The position numbers and the translations under genes were made by a program. From NCBI RefSeq assembly GCF_016783915.1, contig NZ_JADHVT010000001.1, positions 1-64,000 of the forward strand: a stretch of 64,000 bases of DNA, read 5' to 3'. A model generated the notes under the pieces. The model was not told the origin of the DNA. It ran no database searches and saw only the letters and a list, made by a program, of their open reading frames with translations. Below, piece by piece: positions 17,200 through 28,637 of the stretch. This DNA is from Acidovorax sp. (GTDB lineage Bacteria > Pseudomonadota > Gammaproteobacteria > Burkholderiales > Burkholderiaceae_C). Within the stretch, counting starts at the first letter, position 1. The number at the start of each line of letters is the position of its first letter.

Positions 17200-18675
17200 T
17201 CAGTTCAGCTTGGTCAGCGCCACATGCTTGAGCAGTTCTGCCACCGAGGTGTCCATCACGTCGGTGAACGGACGGGGATAAAGGCCCATGGCCAGCACTG
17301 CAATGCCCAGCACAGCGAGCATCAGGAACTCACGGCGGTCGATGTCCGTCAAGCCCTTGACGTTGTCATTGCCCACCGGACCCAGGTAAACGCGCTTGAA
17401 CATCCACAGGGTGTAAGCGGCGCCAAAAATAAGCGCAGTAGCAGCTGCCAAGCCAATCCAGAAGTTGGCTTTGACGGCACCCAGGATCACCATCCACTCA
17501 CCCACAAAGCCGGCCGTACCCGGCAGGCCGCAGTTGGCCATGGCAAACAACAGCGCAAACGCCGTGAAGTTGGGCATGGTGTTGACCACACCACCATACG
17601 CTGCGATCTCGCGAGAGTGCACACGGTCGTACAACACGCCAATGGACAGGAACATCGCGCCCGAGACGAAGCCGTGGGCAATCATCTGCACCAGGCCACC
17701 CGAAACACCCAGATCATTGAAGATGAAGAAGCCCAGGGTCACAAATCCCATGTGCGCCACCGACGAATAGGCCACCAGCTTCTTCATGTCCTTCTGGACC
17801 ATGGCCACCAGGCCCACGTAAATCACAGCGATCAGCGACAGGGCGATCATCAGCCAAGCCCATTGCCGCGCAGCGTCAGGGGCGATCGGCAGTGAAAACC
17901 GCAGGAAACCATAGGCGCCCAGCTTCAGCATGATGGCGGCCAACACTGCGGAACCGCCCGTGGGCGCCTCCACGTGCACGTCGGGGAGCCAGGTATGGAC
18001 AGGCCACATGGGCACCTTCACAGCGAAGGCGGCGAAGAAGGCGAAGAACAGAAGAGTCTGCGCACGGCCGCTCAGCGGCAGCTGATGCCAAGTCGCAATA
18101 TCAAAGCTGCCACCCGACTGGTTGTACAGGTAGATCAGCGCGATGAGCATCAACAGTGAACCGAGCAACGTGTACAGGAAGAACTTGAACGCAGCGTATA
18201 TTTTGTTCGGACCGCCCCAGATACCGATGATGAGATACATCGGAATCAGAGTGGCTTCGAAGAACACGTAAAACAGAATGCCGTCGAGTGCGCTGAACAC
18301 ACCGATCATGAGCCCCGAAAGGATCAGGAAAGCGCCCATGTACTGGTTCACGCGCTCAGTGATCGATTCCCAGGAGGCGATCACCACGATGACGGTGATG
18401 AATGCTGTCAGCGGCACAAACCAGAAGGAAATACCGTCCACGCCAAGGTGGTAGTGGACATTGAAGCGCTCGATCCAGTCAGCCTTCTCCACAAACTGCA
18501 TGGCTGCAGTACCTAGCTTGAAGCCATCGTACAAAGGTAGCGTGACGAGGAAGCCGATCAACGCACCGACCAGCGCCAGCCAGCGCACGGCGCGCGCATG
18601 CTCATCGCGCCCGATGGCGAGCAACAGCGCGCCAAACGCAATCGGTGTCCAGATTGCAAGACTCAACAGACCCAT
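17200..18675 (-). CDS. nuoM: NADH-quinone oxidoreductase subunit M
   Basis: A 491-residue antiporter-like membrane subunit. Diagnostic segments are YHLGVDGISFWFVPLTAF (residues 75-92), FFEATLIPMYLIIGIWGG (near 138-155) and KVPMWPVHTWLPDVHVEAPTGGS (near 227), followed by KKLVAYSSVAHMGFVTLG. The key glutamate in the FFEATL helix and the lysine in AVKVPMWP are present. It couples quinone reduction to proton translocation. The start follows nuoL by 13 bases. Confidence 0.98.
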   Translation of the reverse strand: MGLLSLAIWTPIAFGALLLAIGRDEHARAVRWLALVGALIGFLVTLPLYDGFKLGTAAMQFVEKADWIERFNVHYHLGVDGISFWFVPLTAFITVIVVIASWESITERVNQYMGAFLILSGLMIGVFSALDGILFYVFFEATLIPMYLIIGIWGGPNKIYAAFKFFLYTLLGSLLMLIALIYLYNQSGGSFDIATWHQLPLSGRAQTLLFFAFFAAFAVKVPMWPVHTWLPDVHVEAPTGGSAVLAAIMLKLGAYGFLRFSLPIAPDAARQWAWLMIALSLIAVIYVGLVAMVQKDMKKLVAYSSVAHMGFVTLGFFIFNDLGVSGGLVQMIAHGFVSGAMFLSIGVLYDRVHSREIAAYGGVVNTMPNFTAFALLFAMANCGLPGTAGFVGEWMVILGAVKANFWIGLAAATALIFGAAYTLWMFKRVYLGPVGNDNVKGLTDIDRREFLMLAVLGIAVLAMGLYPRPFTDVMDTSVAELLKHVALTKLN

Positions 18676-18688
18676 TTTTATTCTTCTC

Positions 18689-20710
18689 CTACTTGTTGAG
18701 CCAGACGAAATACGTCATGAGCACAAAAACACCCAGGATCATGACCAGCGCATAGTGGTAAATAAAGCCCGACTGCACCCAACGTACAGCACCGGCAACC
18801 CAGCGCACGAGCTTCCATGACCCATTGACCAAGGCGCCATCAATAACTGCCTGATCCCCACCCTTCCACAGACCCACGCCCAGCGCACGTGCGCCACGGG
18901 CCAGAATGTTCTCGTTGATCCAGTCGAGGTAGTACTTGTTTTCAAGCAGTGTGTAGATCGGCTGTACGCGCGCCTTGATCGCAGTGGGCAACGCAGGATT
19001 GACCATGTACATGTAGTACGACAGGGCCACACCCGCCAATGCGAGCCAGAACGGTGCCGTCTGCAAGCCGTGCAATGCCATGGCCCAAGCGCTGTGGAAA
19101 TGCTCTGCCATGTGCGCCATGGAAGGGTGCTTGGCCGCATCCACAAAAATGACATCCTTGAAGAAGTCACCAAACAGCATGGGCTGGATGAACAGGAAAC
19201 CCACCACCACCGAAGGAATGGCCAACAGCACAAGAGGCACCGTGACCACCCATGGAGACTCGTGAGGCTCGTGGTGCTCATCATGACCGTGACCATGATC
19301 ATCGTCATGGTGCGCGTCCGGGTTCTGGTCGAAACGCTCATTGCCATGGAACACCAGGAAATACATGCGGAAGGAGTAGAACGCCGTGATGAACACGCCC
19401 GCCAGCACCGCGAAATGCGCAAACCCGGCTGCAGGCAAATGGCTGAAGTGCACCGCCTCAATGATGCTGTCCTTGGAGTAGAAGCCCGAGAACAGCGGAG
19501 TGCCGATCAGTGCCATGGAACCCAGGAGCGAAGTGATCCACGTGATGGGCATGTATTTGCGAACCCCACCCATCCAGCGGATATCCTGATTGTGGTGCAT
19601 ACCCATGATGACCGAGCCTGCCCCCAGGAACAACAAGGCCTTGAAGAACGCATGGGTCATCAGGTGGAACACCGCCACCGAATAGGCCGAAGCGCCAAGA
19701 GCAACAGTCATGTAGCCCAACTGCGACAGCGTCGAATAGGCCACCACACGCTTGATATCGTTCTGGATGATGCCCAGGAACCCCATGAACAGTGCCGTGA
19801 TGGCGCCAATCACCAAGATGAAGTTGAGCGCAGTATCAGACAGCTCGAACAGTGGTGACATGCGCGACACCATGAAGATGCCGGCGGTCACCATGGTGGC
19901 GGCGTGGATCAGCGCAGAGATGGGGGTAGGACCCTCCATCGAATCAGGCAGCCAGACGTGCAAAGGGAACTGTGCCGACTTGCCCATCGCGCCGATGAAC
20001 AGGCAGATGCAGATCACGGTGACGAGCATCCAGCTGGTGCCGGGGAACGACAGCGCGCCAAGTTCGCCCGCCTTGGCGAAGATCTCGCCATAGTTCAAGG
20101 TGCCGGTATACGCTGCGATCAGGCCAATACCCAGAATGAAGCCGAAGTCACCGACACGATTCACCAGAAAGGCCTTCATGTTGGCGAAGATGGCCGTGGG
20201 CTTGTTGAACCAGAACCCGATGAGCAGATAGGACACCAGACCCACTGCCTCCCAGCCGAAGAACAGCTGCAGCAGGTTGTTGCTCATGACGAGCATGAGC
20301 ATGGAGAACGTGAACAGCGAGATGTAGGCAAAGAAGCGGTTGTAGCCCTCGTCCTCTTCCATGTAGCCAATGGTGTAGATGTGAACCATCAGCGACACGA
20401 AGGTCACCACCACCATCATCATTGCCGTAAGGCTGTCGATCAGGAAGCCCACCTCCATCTTCAAGCCACCCACCACCATCCAGGTGTAGAGGGTTTCGTT
20501 GAAGCGGGCACCGTCGAGCGCAACGCTCTTGAGCGTCATGGCCGAAAGGATGAACGCAACAAGCACCCCGAGGATGGTCAGGGTGTGGCTCAGGCGACGA
20601 CCGATCCAGTTACCACCGAAGGTCGTACCGAAGACGCCGGCCAGTACGGCACCCGCCAGCGGTGCCAGCGGCACAGCCAGGAGCGTTGAAGCAGAGAGGG
20701 TTTGACTCAT
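18689..20710 (-). CDS. nuoL: NADH-quinone oxidoreductase subunit L
   Basis: A 673-residue membrane subunit, the distal antiporter module with the lateral amphipathic helix in its C-terminal part. Segments FGWEAVGLVSYLLIGFWF (residues 149-166), KSAQFPLHVWLPDSMEGPTP (near 245) and DIKRVVAYSTLSQLGYM (near 317) are diagnostic. Near residues 460-485 there is a histidine- and aspartate-rich loop with about ten His residues, in a loop that varies between species. It is otherwise of normal length and has no sign of damage. Confidence 0.98.
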   Translation of the reverse strand: MSQTLSASTLLAVPLAPLAGAVLAGVFGTTFGGNWIGRRLSHTLTILGVLVAFILSAMTLKSVALDGARFNETLYTWMVVGGLKMEVGFLIDSLTAMMMVVVTFVSLMVHIYTIGYMEEDEGYNRFFAYISLFTFSMLMLVMSNNLLQLFFGWEAVGLVSYLLIGFWFNKPTAIFANMKAFLVNRVGDFGFILGIGLIAAYTGTLNYGEIFAKAGELGALSFPGTSWMLVTVICICLFIGAMGKSAQFPLHVWLPDSMEGPTPISALIHAATMVTAGIFMVSRMSPLFELSDTALNFILVIGAITALFMGFLGIIQNDIKRVVAYSTLSQLGYMTVALGASAYSVAVFHLMTHAFFKALLFLGAGSVIMGMHHNQDIRWMGGVRKYMPITWITSLLGSMALIGTPLFSGFYSKDSIIEAVHFSHLPAAGFAHFAVLAGVFITAFYSFRMYFLVFHGNERFDQNPDAHHDDDHGHGHDEHHEPHESPWVVTVPLVLLAIPSVVVGFLFIQPMLFGDFFKDVIFVDAAKHPSMAHMAEHFHSAWAMALHGLQTAPFWLALAGVALSYYMYMVNPALPTAIKARVQPIYTLLENKYYLDWINENILARGARALGVGLWKGGDQAVIDGALVNGSWKLVRWVAGAVRWVQSGFIYHYALVMILGVFVLMTYFVWLNK

Positions 20711-20741
20711 TCTTGAGAACCTTGGGAATACTCGTGACCCA

Positions 20742-21050
20742 TCAACCCTTGAGGGTGTTGAGGTCTTCTGCGTTGATACTGGATTTGTTGCGGAACAGCA
20801 GCACCAGAATGGCTAGGCCAATCGCCGATTCAGCGGCCGCCACGGTCAGGATAAAGAACACGAACACCTGGCCGTGCATATCTCCCAGGTAGTGGGAAAA
20901 CGCCACGAAATTCATGTTCACCGCCAGCAGCATGAGCTCGATCGCCATCAGAAGCACGATCAGGTTCTTGCGGTTCAGGAAGATGCCGATCACGGCGAGC
21001 GCGAACAGCATGGCCCCCAGCGACAGAAAGTGGCCCAGAGTCAATGTCAT
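20742..21050 (-). CDS. nuoK: NADH-quinone oxidoreductase subunit K
   Basis: A 102-residue subunit with three helices. The conserved glutamates of the proton path are present in the second helix ([19 protein letters not shown]) and third helix ([20 protein letters not shown]). Its ATG overlaps the nuoJ stop (ATGA), so translation is probably coupled. It ends 31 bases before nuoL. Confidence 0.97.
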   Translation of the reverse strand: MTLTLGHFLSLGAMLFALAVIGIFLNRKNLIVLLMAIELMLLAVNMNFVAFSHYLGDMHGQVFVFFILTVAAAESAIGLAILVLLFRNKSSINAEDLNTLKG

Positions 21051-21715
21051 GCTTTTTTCTCCTCGGCGGCAGCTTGCGCCGGCTCCTCGACAGCAGGCTT
21101 TTGAGTAGCAGCCACCTTGATCACAGCCAAACGATCAGCAGCGCGTACACGGATCTGTGATGACGGATTGATGGCCTTGCTGTCCTTGCGCTGGCGCAGT
21201 GTCAACGCAATGGCTGCGACCATGGCAACCAAAAGAATGACCGCAGCGATCTCAACCGGATAAAGGTACTCGGTGTACAGCAGCTTGCCCAACGCCTTGG
21301 TGTTTGAATATTGCACCACATGCCCTGCGGCATCCACCGCCGTCGCAATTGCTTTGGGCTCGTCAATGCTGCGGAATCCGCCCATCAACACGCCAGCCAT
21401 TTCGAGGGCGATGAGTGCCCCGATGAAGGCCGCCAACGGGAAATGTTTCCAGAACCCTTTGCGTACGGTATCGATGTGGATGTCCAGCATCATCACCACA
21501 AACAGGAAGAGCACCATGACCGCGCCCAGGTAAACCAGCACGAGCGCAATCGCCAGAAACTCCGCCTTGAGCAACAGCCATACAGCCGCCGCCTGCGAGA
21601 ACGCAAGGATGAGATACAGCACCGCATGCACAGGGTTGCGAGCAGTGATCACCCGGAAGGCTGCAAACAGCAGCACCACCGAGAAGAGATAGAAGAAACC
21701 AGTCTTGGCGTCCAT
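21047..21715 (-). CDS. nuoJ: NADH-quinone oxidoreductase subunit J
   Basis: A 222-residue subunit with five helices: [29 protein letters not shown] begins it and [18 protein letters not shown] (residues 61-78) is the family signature that includes the pi-bulge helix. The C-terminal tail of about 50 residues after the last helix is hydrophilic and ends with an Ala/Glu/Lys-rich stretch, longer than in E. coli. It overlaps nuoK by 4 bases. Confidence 0.97.
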   Translation of the reverse strand: MDAKTGFFYLFSVVLLFAAFRVITARNPVHAVLYLILAFSQAAAVWLLLKAEFLAIALVLVYLGAVMVLFLFVVMMLDIHIDTVRKGFWKHFPLAAFIGALIALEMAGVLMGGFRSIDEPKAIATAVDAAGHVVQYSNTKALGKLLYTEYLYPVEIAAVILLVAMVAAIALTLRQRKDSKAINPSSQIRVRAADRLAVIKVAATQKPAVEEPAQAAAEEKKA

Positions 21716-21765
21716 GAATCGGGTCTTTATAGAAAGTCTGGCAAAGAGGCTGAACCCCGTACCGC

Positions 21766-22278
21766 TCAGCGGTACTTGGCGTCTGCAGCCTTGGCTGCCG
21801 CAATTTCACCTTCGTACCGGTCGCCCACGGCCAAGAGCATGTCCTTCGTGAAATACAGGTCACCACGCTTTTCGCCGTGGTACTCAAAGATGTGTGTCTC
21901 GACAATCGAATCGACCGGGCAGCTCTCTTCGCAGAACCCGCAGAAGATGCACTTGGTCAGGTCGATGTCATAGCGCGTGGTACGGCGCGAGCCGTCAGCG
22001 CGCACATCAGATTCGATCGTGATGGCCATCGCAGGGCATACGGCCTCACACAGCTTACAGGCAATGCAACGCTCCTCACCGTTGTCATAGCGGCGCAGTG
22101 CATGCAGGCCACGAAAACGTGGCGACAAAGGCGTCTTCTCTTCGGGGAACTGCACAGTCACCTTGCGGCGAAATGCATAGCGGCCGGTCAGGGCCATCCC
22201 CTTGAGCAACTCCACGAGCATGAAGCTCTTGAAGAAATCCTTGAACGAAAAAGGTGCAGCAGCAGCAACAGCAGTCAT
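21766..22278 (-). CDS. nuoI: NADH-quinone oxidoreductase subunit I (two 4Fe-4S clusters)
   Basis: A 170-residue peripheral subunit that binds clusters N6a and N6b. The two ferredoxin motifs are [12 protein letters not shown] (near residue 71) and [12 protein letters not shown] (near 110), each with all four cysteines. An amphipathic N-terminal helix and [10 protein letters not shown] precede them. It carries electrons from NuoG towards NuoB. It starts 12 bases after nuoH. Confidence 0.98.
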   Translation of the reverse strand: MTAVAAAAPFSFKDFFKSFMLVELLKGMALTGRYAFRRKVTVQFPEEKTPLSPRFRGLHALRRYDNGEERCIACKLCEAVCPAMAITIESDVRADGSRRTTRYDIDLTKCIFCGFCEESCPVDSIVETHIFEYHGEKRGDLYFTKDMLLAVGDRYEGEIAAAKAADAKYR

Positions 22279-22290
22279 TTGTGTCCCCGC

Positions 22291-23373
22291 TTATTTCCAG
22301 ATATTCCAAGGCGAGAGCAACCACCCGCCAACAAACAACAAATACACCAGCGTGACCGGAATGAAGATCTTCCAACCCAGGCGCATGATCTGGTCATAGC
22401 GGAACCGGGGGAAGGTTGCCCGGATCCAGATGAACATGGACACGACGAGGAAGGTCTTGAGCCCCAGCCAGATCCAGCCTGGAACCCAGTTGAACACGGC
22501 GCTGTCGATCGGGGGCAGCCAACCGCCCAAGAACATGAGAGCAGCCAGAATGGATACGAGCCACATGCTGGCGTACTCGGCCAGAAAGAAGATCGCGAAG
22601 CCCATGCCCGAGTACTCGACCATGTGACCAGCGACGATTTCCGCTTCACCTTCAACGACGTCAAAGGGGTGACGGTTAGTTTCAGCCACGCCGGAAATCA
22701 GATACACGAGGAAGATAGGCAGAAGAGGCAGCCAGTTCCAGGACAGGAAAGTCAGGCCTTTGTCCGCTGCCATGCCCCGGCCCTGCCCGAGTACGATCTC
22801 GGTCAGGTTCATACTGCCCGACACCATGATCACGACGAGGAAACAGAAACCCATCGCGATTTCGTAGCTCACCATCTGTGCCGAAGCACGCAACGCGCCC
22901 AGGAAGGCGTACTTGGAGTTCGAGGCCCAGCCCGCGATGATCACGCCATAGACCTCAATGGAAGTGATTGCCATGACCAGCAGCAAACCAGCATTCACAT
23001 TGGCCAGGGCCACATCGGGGCCGAAAGGAATCGCCACCCAGGCAGCCAGGGCGGGCATGATGGCCATGACAGGTCCGAGCACGAACAGGCCCTTGCTGGC
23101 CGCCGTGGGCTGGATGATTTCCTTGGTCAGCAGCTTCAGCGCGTCAGCAATAGGCTGCAGCAACCCCATGGGGCCCACGCGGTTGGGGCCATGTCGCACC
23201 TGCATGAAGCCCAGCAGCTTGCGCTCCCACAAAGTGAGATATGCCACAGCGCCCATGAGCGGCGCCAGGATGCAGACGATCTTGATCAGGATCCAGAGCA
23301 CTGGCCAGACAATACCGGTCCACCAGCCAAAGGAGAGCAGGTTCAGGCCCGCGTTGTAGATCGCATCGATCAT
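22291..23373 (-). CDS. nuoH: NADH-quinone oxidoreductase subunit H
   Basis: A 360-residue membrane subunit that forms the quinone-binding chamber with NuoB and NuoD. The helix-loop signature [21 protein letters not shown] begins near residue 59. [21 protein letters not shown] (near 150) and [20 protein letters not shown] (near 230) carry the conserved acidic residues of the E-channel. Its ATG overlaps the nuoG stop by four bases. Confidence 0.98.
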   Translation of the reverse strand: MIDAIYNAGLNLLSFGWWTGIVWPVLWILIKIVCILAPLMGAVAYLTLWERKLLGFMQVRHGPNRVGPMGLLQPIADALKLLTKEIIQPTAASKGLFVLGPVMAIMPALAAWVAIPFGPDVALANVNAGLLLVMAITSIEVYGVIIAGWASNSKYAFLGALRASAQMVSYEIAMGFCFLVVIMVSGSMNLTEIVLGQGRGMAADKGLTFLSWNWLPLLPIFLVYLISGVAETNRHPFDVVEGEAEIVAGHMVEYSGMGFAIFFLAEYASMWLVSILAALMFLGGWLPPIDSAVFNWVPGWIWLGLKTFLVVSMFIWIRATFPRFRYDQIMRLGWKIFIPVTLVYLLFVGGWLLSPWNIWK

Positions 23374-25502
23374 GCGGCCACTCCTTCACGTGCCAGGCGC
23401 GCGTCGGCAGTCAGCTGCAGCGACGTGGAACGGCGCAACAGTCCGTCGAGTTGATAGATAGAAGCCACCACAGGTTCACCAGCTGCTGTCGTCGCAGCAG
23501 GCACAGCCTTCACGGTGTTCGACAGTTGTGCTGCCGGCACTTGCGTGACCGTGCCTGCCGGGGCATTGGTAGCACGAGCCAGAACATCCTGCGAGGTTTC
23601 AAAGTCGAATCCCGGTACGCCCAGCAAGTTGGCCAGCACGCGCAGGACCTTCCATGCGGGACGGGTATCACCCAGAGGACGCACCACGGCATGGAAGCCC
23701 TGTATGCGGCCTTCCGCGTTTACAAAGCTGCCCGATGTTTCCGTAAATGGAGCAATTGGCAACAGAACGTCACTGAACTCCAGGTTGGCCTTGAAGGGAC
23801 TCAAAGTGACCACCATCTCTGCGCCAGCAAGGGCGGCTATCGCCTGAGCACCTGCGGCGGAATCATGAACCGGCTCGGTGTTCAGCAGCAAAGCTGCCTT
23901 CAAACCACCGGAGAGCATCTGACCCGCATTCAATCCACCATTCACAGGATGAGCACCCACAAACTGGGCGCCCACTGTATTGGCCGCTTCCGTGAGATAG
24001 CCGACGGATGCACCCGTCTGCTCGCCAATCCAGTTGGCCAGGGCCAGCAATTGCGTAGCCTGCGCGTGGTGCGCCGCACCGTTGCCGAGCAACACGGCCT
24101 TGCGCTCGCCGCCCAGCAGCGAGCGGGCGATGGCCTGCGCAGCATCGTCGGCAGCTGCAGCACCTTGCGGAGCGGTAACGCCCTTTTCCTGGGCGATGGC
24201 CGAAGCGATGCGTCCGAGCGTGTACACCCATTCGCTCGCGCCCTGGGCGACGAACGACTGCACAGGCATGGCCCAGTCGTAGGCCACGTCAGCGATGGCG
24301 CTGACCTGGCAGCCATGACGGGCCGCTTGGCGGATGCGCTGCGCAAACAGTGGATGGTCCTTGCGCAGATTGGAGCCCACGACCAGCACGCGCTGCAGCG
24401 TGGACAACGAGGCGATGGAGGTGCCGAGCCAACGAATGCCTTCAGGAGCAGCAAACTCGGCGTTACGCAGGCGATAGTCGATGTTGTCGCTACCAAGGCC
24501 ACGCACCAGGGCGCTGGCCAAGTACAGCTCTTCCAACGTGCTGTGCGGACTCACGAGCGCGCCGATGCTGGATGCCCCGTGGTCGCTCTTGATGTTCTTA
24601 AGGCCATTGGCCACGTACTCAAGCGCCGTCTGCCAGTCCACTTCCTTCCAGACCCCACCCTGCTTGAGCATGGGCTGGGTCAGGCGCTCGTCGCTGTTCA
24701 GCGATTCGTAAGAGAAACGGTCGCGGTCGGCGATCCAGCATTCGTTCACAGCCTCGTTCTCGAGCGGAACGACGCGCATGACCTTGTGGTTCTTCACCTG
24801 CACAATGAGATTAGCACCGGTGGAGTCATGCGGGCTGACGGAACGGCGGCGCGACAGTTCCCATGTACGGGCGCTGTAACGGAAAGGCTTGCTGGTCAAT
24901 GCACCCACGGGGCATATGTCGATCATGTTGCCCGACAGCTCCGAGTCCACCGTGTCGCCGGTGACCGTGGTGATTTCAGAGTGCTCACCACGATGGATCA
25001 TGCCCAGTTCCATCACGCCGGCCACCTCCTGACCGAACCGCACGCAGCGGGTGCAGTGGATGCAGCGACTCATCTCTTCCATGGAGATCAGCGGGCCAAC
25101 ATCCTTGTGGAACACCACGCGTTTTTCTTCCTCGTAGCGCGAAGAGGAACCACCGTAGCCCACGGCCAGGTCTTGCAACTGGCACTCGCCACCCTGGTCG
25201 CAGATGGGGCAGTCCAGGGGGTGGTTGATCAGCAAAAACTCCATGACCGACTGCTGAGCCTTGATGGCTTTGTCGCTCTTGGTGCGCACGATCATGCCCT
25301 GCGTGACCGGCGTGGCACAGGCAGGCATGGGCTTGGGAGCCTTCTCCACGTCCACCAGGCACATGCGGCAGTTGGCGGCAATCGAAAGCTTCTTGTGGTA
25401 ACAGAAATGCGGAATGTAAGTGCCAGCCTTTTCGGCTGCATGCATCACCATGCAGCCTTCGGCGACTTCCACTTTCTGACCGTCCAGTTCAATTTCAACC
25501 AT
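23370..25502 (-). CDS. nuoG: NADH-quinone oxidoreductase subunit G
   Basis: A 710-residue peripheral subunit. The N-terminal 2Fe-2S domain has [20 protein letters not shown] (residues 34-53) and [23 protein letters not shown] supplies the His-Cys3 region and cluster ligands. [10 protein letters not shown] (near 147) and CPVGALT (near 198) complete the 4Fe-4S sites. The C-terminal two thirds is a molybdopterin-oxidoreductase-like domain without the cofactor. It is shorter than E. coli NuoG, typical of the alpha/beta/mitochondrial type without an N7 cluster. Confidence 0.97.
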   Translation of the reverse strand: MVEIELDGQKVEVAEGCMVMHAAEKAGTYIPHFCYHKKLSIAANCRMCLVDVEKAPKPMPACATPVTQGMIVRTKSDKAIKAQQSVMEFLLINHPLDCPICDQGGECQLQDLAVGYGGSSSRYEEEKRVVFHKDVGPLISMEEMSRCIHCTRCVRFGQEVAGVMELGMIHRGEHSEITTVTGDTVDSELSGNMIDICPVGALTSKPFRYSARTWELSRRRSVSPHDSTGANLIVQVKNHKVMRVVPLENEAVNECWIADRDRFSYESLNSDERLTQPMLKQGGVWKEVDWQTALEYVANGLKNIKSDHGASSIGALVSPHSTLEELYLASALVRGLGSDNIDYRLRNAEFAAPEGIRWLGTSIASLSTLQRVLVVGSNLRKDHPLFAQRIRQAARHGCQVSAIADVAYDWAMPVQSFVAQGASEWVYTLGRIASAIAQEKGVTAPQGAAAADDAAQAIARSLLGGERKAVLLGNGAAHHAQATQLLALANWIGEQTGASVGYLTEAANTVGAQFVGAHPVNGGLNAGQMLSGGLKAALLLNTEPVHDSAAGAQAIAALAGAEMVVTLSPFKANLEFSDVLLPIAPFTETSGSFVNAEGRIQGFHAVVRPLGDTRPAWKVLRVLANLLGVPGFDFETSQDVLARATNAPAGTVTQVPAAQLSNTVKAVPAATTAAGEPVVASIYQLDGLLRRSTSLQLTADARLAREGVAA

Positions 25503-25516
25503 ATGTTCTCTCGCGA

Positions 25517-26872
25517 TCAGACGGAAGTCGCGGCCTGCGGGGCCTTGTTCCGGATCAGTGCCTCAAACTCGGGACGGAAGTGTTTGATCATGGCGCGCAC
25601 CGGCATAGCTGCAGCATCGCCCAACGCACAGATGGTGCGCCCCTGAATGTTGTCCGCCACCGAATTGAGCAAATCAAGATCACCTTCGCGGCCCTGACCA
25701 TGCTGGATACGATCAATAACTCGCCACATCCAACCTGTGCCCTCGCGGCAAGGCGTGCATTGGCCGCAGGATTCGTGCGAATAGAAATACGACAGACGCA
25801 GCAGGCTTTCGACCATGCTCCGGGAATCGTCCATGACGATCACTGCGCCCGACCCCAGCATGGAGCCAGCTTTGGCGATGGAGTCATAGTCCATCGTGCA
25901 CTCCATGATGACGGATGCAGGCAAGACAGGCGCTGACGAGCCACCAGGGATCACCGCCTTGAGCTGACGGCCTTTGCGCACACCACCGGCCAACTCCAGC
26001 AGCTTGGCGAATGGCGTGCCGAGGGGCACCTCGTAGTTGCCAGGCTTCTCTACGTCACCAGACACCGAGAAGATCTTGGTGCCGCCGTTGTTGGGCTTGC
26101 CACACTCCAGGTACGCCGCGCCGCCATTGCGAATGATCCACGGCACAGCAGCAAAGGTTTCCGTGTTGTTGATCGTGGTTGGCTTGCCATAGAGGCCAAA
26201 GCTGGCCGGAAACGGCGGCTTGAAACGGGGCTGCCCCTTCTTGCCCTCCAGCGATTCGAGCAATGCAGTTTCTTCACCGCAAATGTAGGCGCCGAAACCA
26301 TGGGCTGCGTGCAGCTGAAAACTGAAACTGCCACCCAGGATATTGTCACCCAGGTAGCCCGCCGCACGCGCTTCTTCCAACGCGGCCTCGAAACGTTCGT
26401 AGGTCTGGAAGATCTCGCCGTGGATGTAGTTGTAACCCACAGAAATACCCATCGCGTAGGCAGCGATGATCATGCCTTCTATGACGATATGCGGATTGAA
26501 CTGCAGGATGTCGCGGTCCTTGCAGGTACCAGGCTCGCCTTCGTCGGAATTGCACACCAAATACTTCTGACCTGGGAAGGAGCGGGGCATGAAGCTCCAC
26601 TTGAGGCCCGTAGGAAAGCCCGCACCACCGCGGCCACGCAGGCCGGACTCCTTGACAGTGGCAATGACCTGATCTTGAGTGAGACCGTCACTGCCATCTT
26701 TACCCAGGATGCGACGGAGCGCCTGATAGCCACCACGCGCTTCATAATCCTTGATGCTCCAATTGCTGCCGTTCAGGTCCGCATAAATCTGCGGATTGAT
26801 ATGACGGTCATGGAAACAGGTCTGAACGCCCGTTGCCTGGAACTGGGAGAGTATTTGTGCTGCCGTGGTCAT
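25517..26872 (-). CDS. nuoF: NADH-quinone oxidoreductase subunit F (NADH-binding)
   Basis: A 451-residue subunit that oxidises NADH and holds FMN and cluster N3. The nucleotide-binding glycine loop is [16 protein letters not shown], followed by [16 protein letters not shown]; the 4Fe-4S motif is [15 protein letters not shown] near residue 370. The ATG at 26872 is chosen: it shares one base with the nuoE stop (TGATG) and is followed directly by conserved sequence, so the longer upstream frame is not needed. Confidence 0.97.
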   Translation of the reverse strand: MTTAAQILSQFQATGVQTCFHDRHINPQIYADLNGSNWSIKDYEARGGYQALRRILGKDGSDGLTQDQVIATVKESGLRGRGGAGFPTGLKWSFMPRSFPGQKYLVCNSDEGEPGTCKDRDILQFNPHIVIEGMIIAAYAMGISVGYNYIHGEIFQTYERFEAALEEARAAGYLGDNILGGSFSFQLHAAHGFGAYICGEETALLESLEGKKGQPRFKPPFPASFGLYGKPTTINNTETFAAVPWIIRNGGAAYLECGKPNNGGTKIFSVSGDVEKPGNYEVPLGTPFAKLLELAGGVRKGRQLKAVIPGGSSAPVLPASVIMECTMDYDSIAKAGSMLGSGAVIVMDDSRSMVESLLRLSYFYSHESCGQCTPCREGTGWMWRVIDRIQHGQGREGDLDLLNSVADNIQGRTICALGDAAAMPVRAMIKHFRPEFEALIRNKAPQAATSV

Positions 26873-27360
26873 CACTGACCCTCCGAAGCCCGAAGGCCGT
26901 CGACAAGCTGGTCGAGCTTGTCGTTGTCCATGAAGCTGCACATCGTGCGATCGTTCACCAGCATCACCGGGGCATCAGCGCAGGCGCCCAGGCATTCGCA
27001 TTGCTGCAGAGTAAACAGACCATCAGGCGTGGTCTCACCCATCGAGACACCCAGCTTCTTTTCGAGATGATTCAGCGCCTTTTGCCCGTCGCGCAACTGG
27101 CAAGGCAAGTTGGTACAAACGTTGAGCTTGTACTTGCCCACAGGTTGCTGGTTGTACATGTTGTAGAAGGTCGTGACTTCGTGCACAGCGATCTGCGCCA
27201 TGCCCAGATAGTCGGCGATCACTGCTTCGCTCTCAGCGCTGACATAGCCCTGCTCTTGCTGAACGATGGACAAGCACGCCATCACCGCAGACTGTTTTTG
27301 GTCCGCAGGGTACTTGGCCACTTCGCGCGCAAACCGCGCCTTGGTCGCTTCGGTAATCAT
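26872..27360 (-). CDS. nuoE: NADH-quinone oxidoreductase subunit E (2Fe-2S)
   Basis: A 162-residue thioredoxin-like subunit carrying cluster N1a. The ligands are in [12 protein letters not shown] (near residues 81-92) and [11 protein letters not shown] (near 121-131). The N-terminal helical part and VATFYNMY-like segment (here [13 protein letters not shown]) are typical. Its ATG overlaps the nuoD stop by four bases and its stop overlaps the nuoF start. Confidence 0.97.
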   Translation of the reverse strand: MITEATKARFAREVAKYPADQKQSAVMACLSIVQQEQGYVSAESEAVIADYLGMAQIAVHEVTTFYNMYNQQPVGKYKLNVCTNLPCQLRDGQKALNHLEKKLGVSMGETTPDGLFTLQQCECLGACADAPVMLVNDRTMCSFMDNDKLDQLVDGLRASEGQ

Positions 27361-28610
27361 CGGTCAATCTCTCCGAACACGATATCCATGGTGCCAATGA
27401 TGGCGACAGCGTCCGCGATCATGTGGCCACGCGCCATTTCGTCGAGCGTGGCCAAGTGCGCAAAACCTGGCGCGCGGATCTTGAGACGATACGGCTTGTT
27501 AGCGCCATCGCTCACCAGATAGATGCCGAACTCGCCCTTGGGGTGTTCCACGGCCGCGTAGGCTTCCCCTTCTGGCACGTGGAAACCTTCCGTGAAGAGC
27601 TTGAAATGGTGGATCAGCTCCTCCATGTTCGACTTCATGGATTCACGTGCGGGCGCAGCCACCTTGTGGTTGTCGGTAATCACCGGACCAGGATTGGCCC
27701 TGAGCCAGTCCACACATTGCTTGATGATGCGATTGGACTCGCGCATTTCCTGCACGCGCACCAGATAGCGGTCGTAGCAGTCCCCTGTCTTGCCCACCGG
27801 CACATCGAAATCCACACGGTCGTATACATCGTACGGCTGTGTCTTGCGCAGGTCCCAGGCGATACCCGAGCCGCGGAGCATAGGCCCGGTCATGCCGAGG
27901 TTCAAGGCCCGTTCAGGCGGCACTACGCCGATGCCCACAGTACGCTGCTTCCAGATACGGTTGTCAGTGAGCAGTGTTTCGTATTCATCCACACAGCCCG
28001 GGAAACGCTGGGTGAAATCATCAATGAAGTCCAGCAGAGACCCTTGGCGATTCTGGTTCAGGGCCTCCAGCGCCTTGGCATTCTTGATCTTGCTGACCTT
28101 GTACTGCGGCATGCTGTCAGGCAGATCGCGGTAAACACCACCCGGACGGAAGTAGGCCGCATGCATGCGCGCGCCAGAAACCGCCTCGTACATGTCAAAC
28201 AGGTCTTCCCGCTCGCGGAAGGTGTAGATCAGAATGGTGGAACTGCCGCAGTCATTGCCATGAGAGCCAAGCCACATCAGATGGTTGAGCAAGCGCGTGA
28301 TCTCGGAGAACATCACGCGGATGTACTGCGCGCGCAACGGCACTTCCAGGCCCAACAGTTTCTCGATGGCCAGACAGTAGGCGTGCTCATTGCACATCAT
28401 CGACACGTAGTCCAGCCGGTCCATGTAGGGCAGCGACTGGATATAGGTCTTGTGCTCGGCGAGCTTTTCAGTGGCGCGATGGAGCAGACCGATGTGCGGG
28501 TCAGCGCGTTGCACGACCTCGCCGTCCAACTCCAGCACCAGTCGCAACACGCCGTGCGCCGCAGGGTGCTGCGGACCAAAGTTCAGGGAATAGTTCTTGA
28601 TTTCAGCCAT
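27357..28610 (-). CDS. nuoD: NADH-quinone oxidoreductase subunit D
   Basis: A 417-residue 49-kDa-type subunit that shapes the quinone site. [22 protein letters not shown] starts the protein, with [18 protein letters not shown] (residues 38-55) and [15 protein letters not shown] as family signatures; [17 protein letters not shown] and [11 protein letters not shown] lie in the C-terminal half. The quinone-contact His and Tyr positions are conserved. In this genome nuoC and nuoD are separate genes, unlike the fused NuoCD of E. coli. Confidence 0.98.
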   Translation of the reverse strand: MAEIKNYSLNFGPQHPAAHGVLRLVLELDGEVVQRADPHIGLLHRATEKLAEHKTYIQSLPYMDRLDYVSMMCNEHAYCLAIEKLLGLEVPLRAQYIRVMFSEITRLLNHLMWLGSHGNDCGSSTILIYTFREREDLFDMYEAVSGARMHAAYFRPGGVYRDLPDSMPQYKVSKIKNAKALEALNQNRQGSLLDFIDDFTQRFPGCVDEYETLLTDNRIWKQRTVGIGVVPPERALNLGMTGPMLRGSGIAWDLRKTQPYDVYDRVDFDVPVGKTGDCYDRYLVRVQEMRESNRIIKQCVDWLRANPGPVITDNHKVAAPARESMKSNMEELIHHFKLFTEGFHVPEGEAYAAVEHPKGEFGIYLVSDGANKPYRLKIRAPGFAHLATLDEMARGHMIADAVAIIGTMDIVFGEIDR

Positions 28611-28637
28611 GATGAATCACATGAGGCGCGGGGCGGC

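Noticed and set aside
23451-25646. Open frame of 731 codons opposite nuoG
   Set aside because: Antisense shadow of nuoG; no domain, no ribosome-binding site, and the composition follows the codon bias of the true gene.
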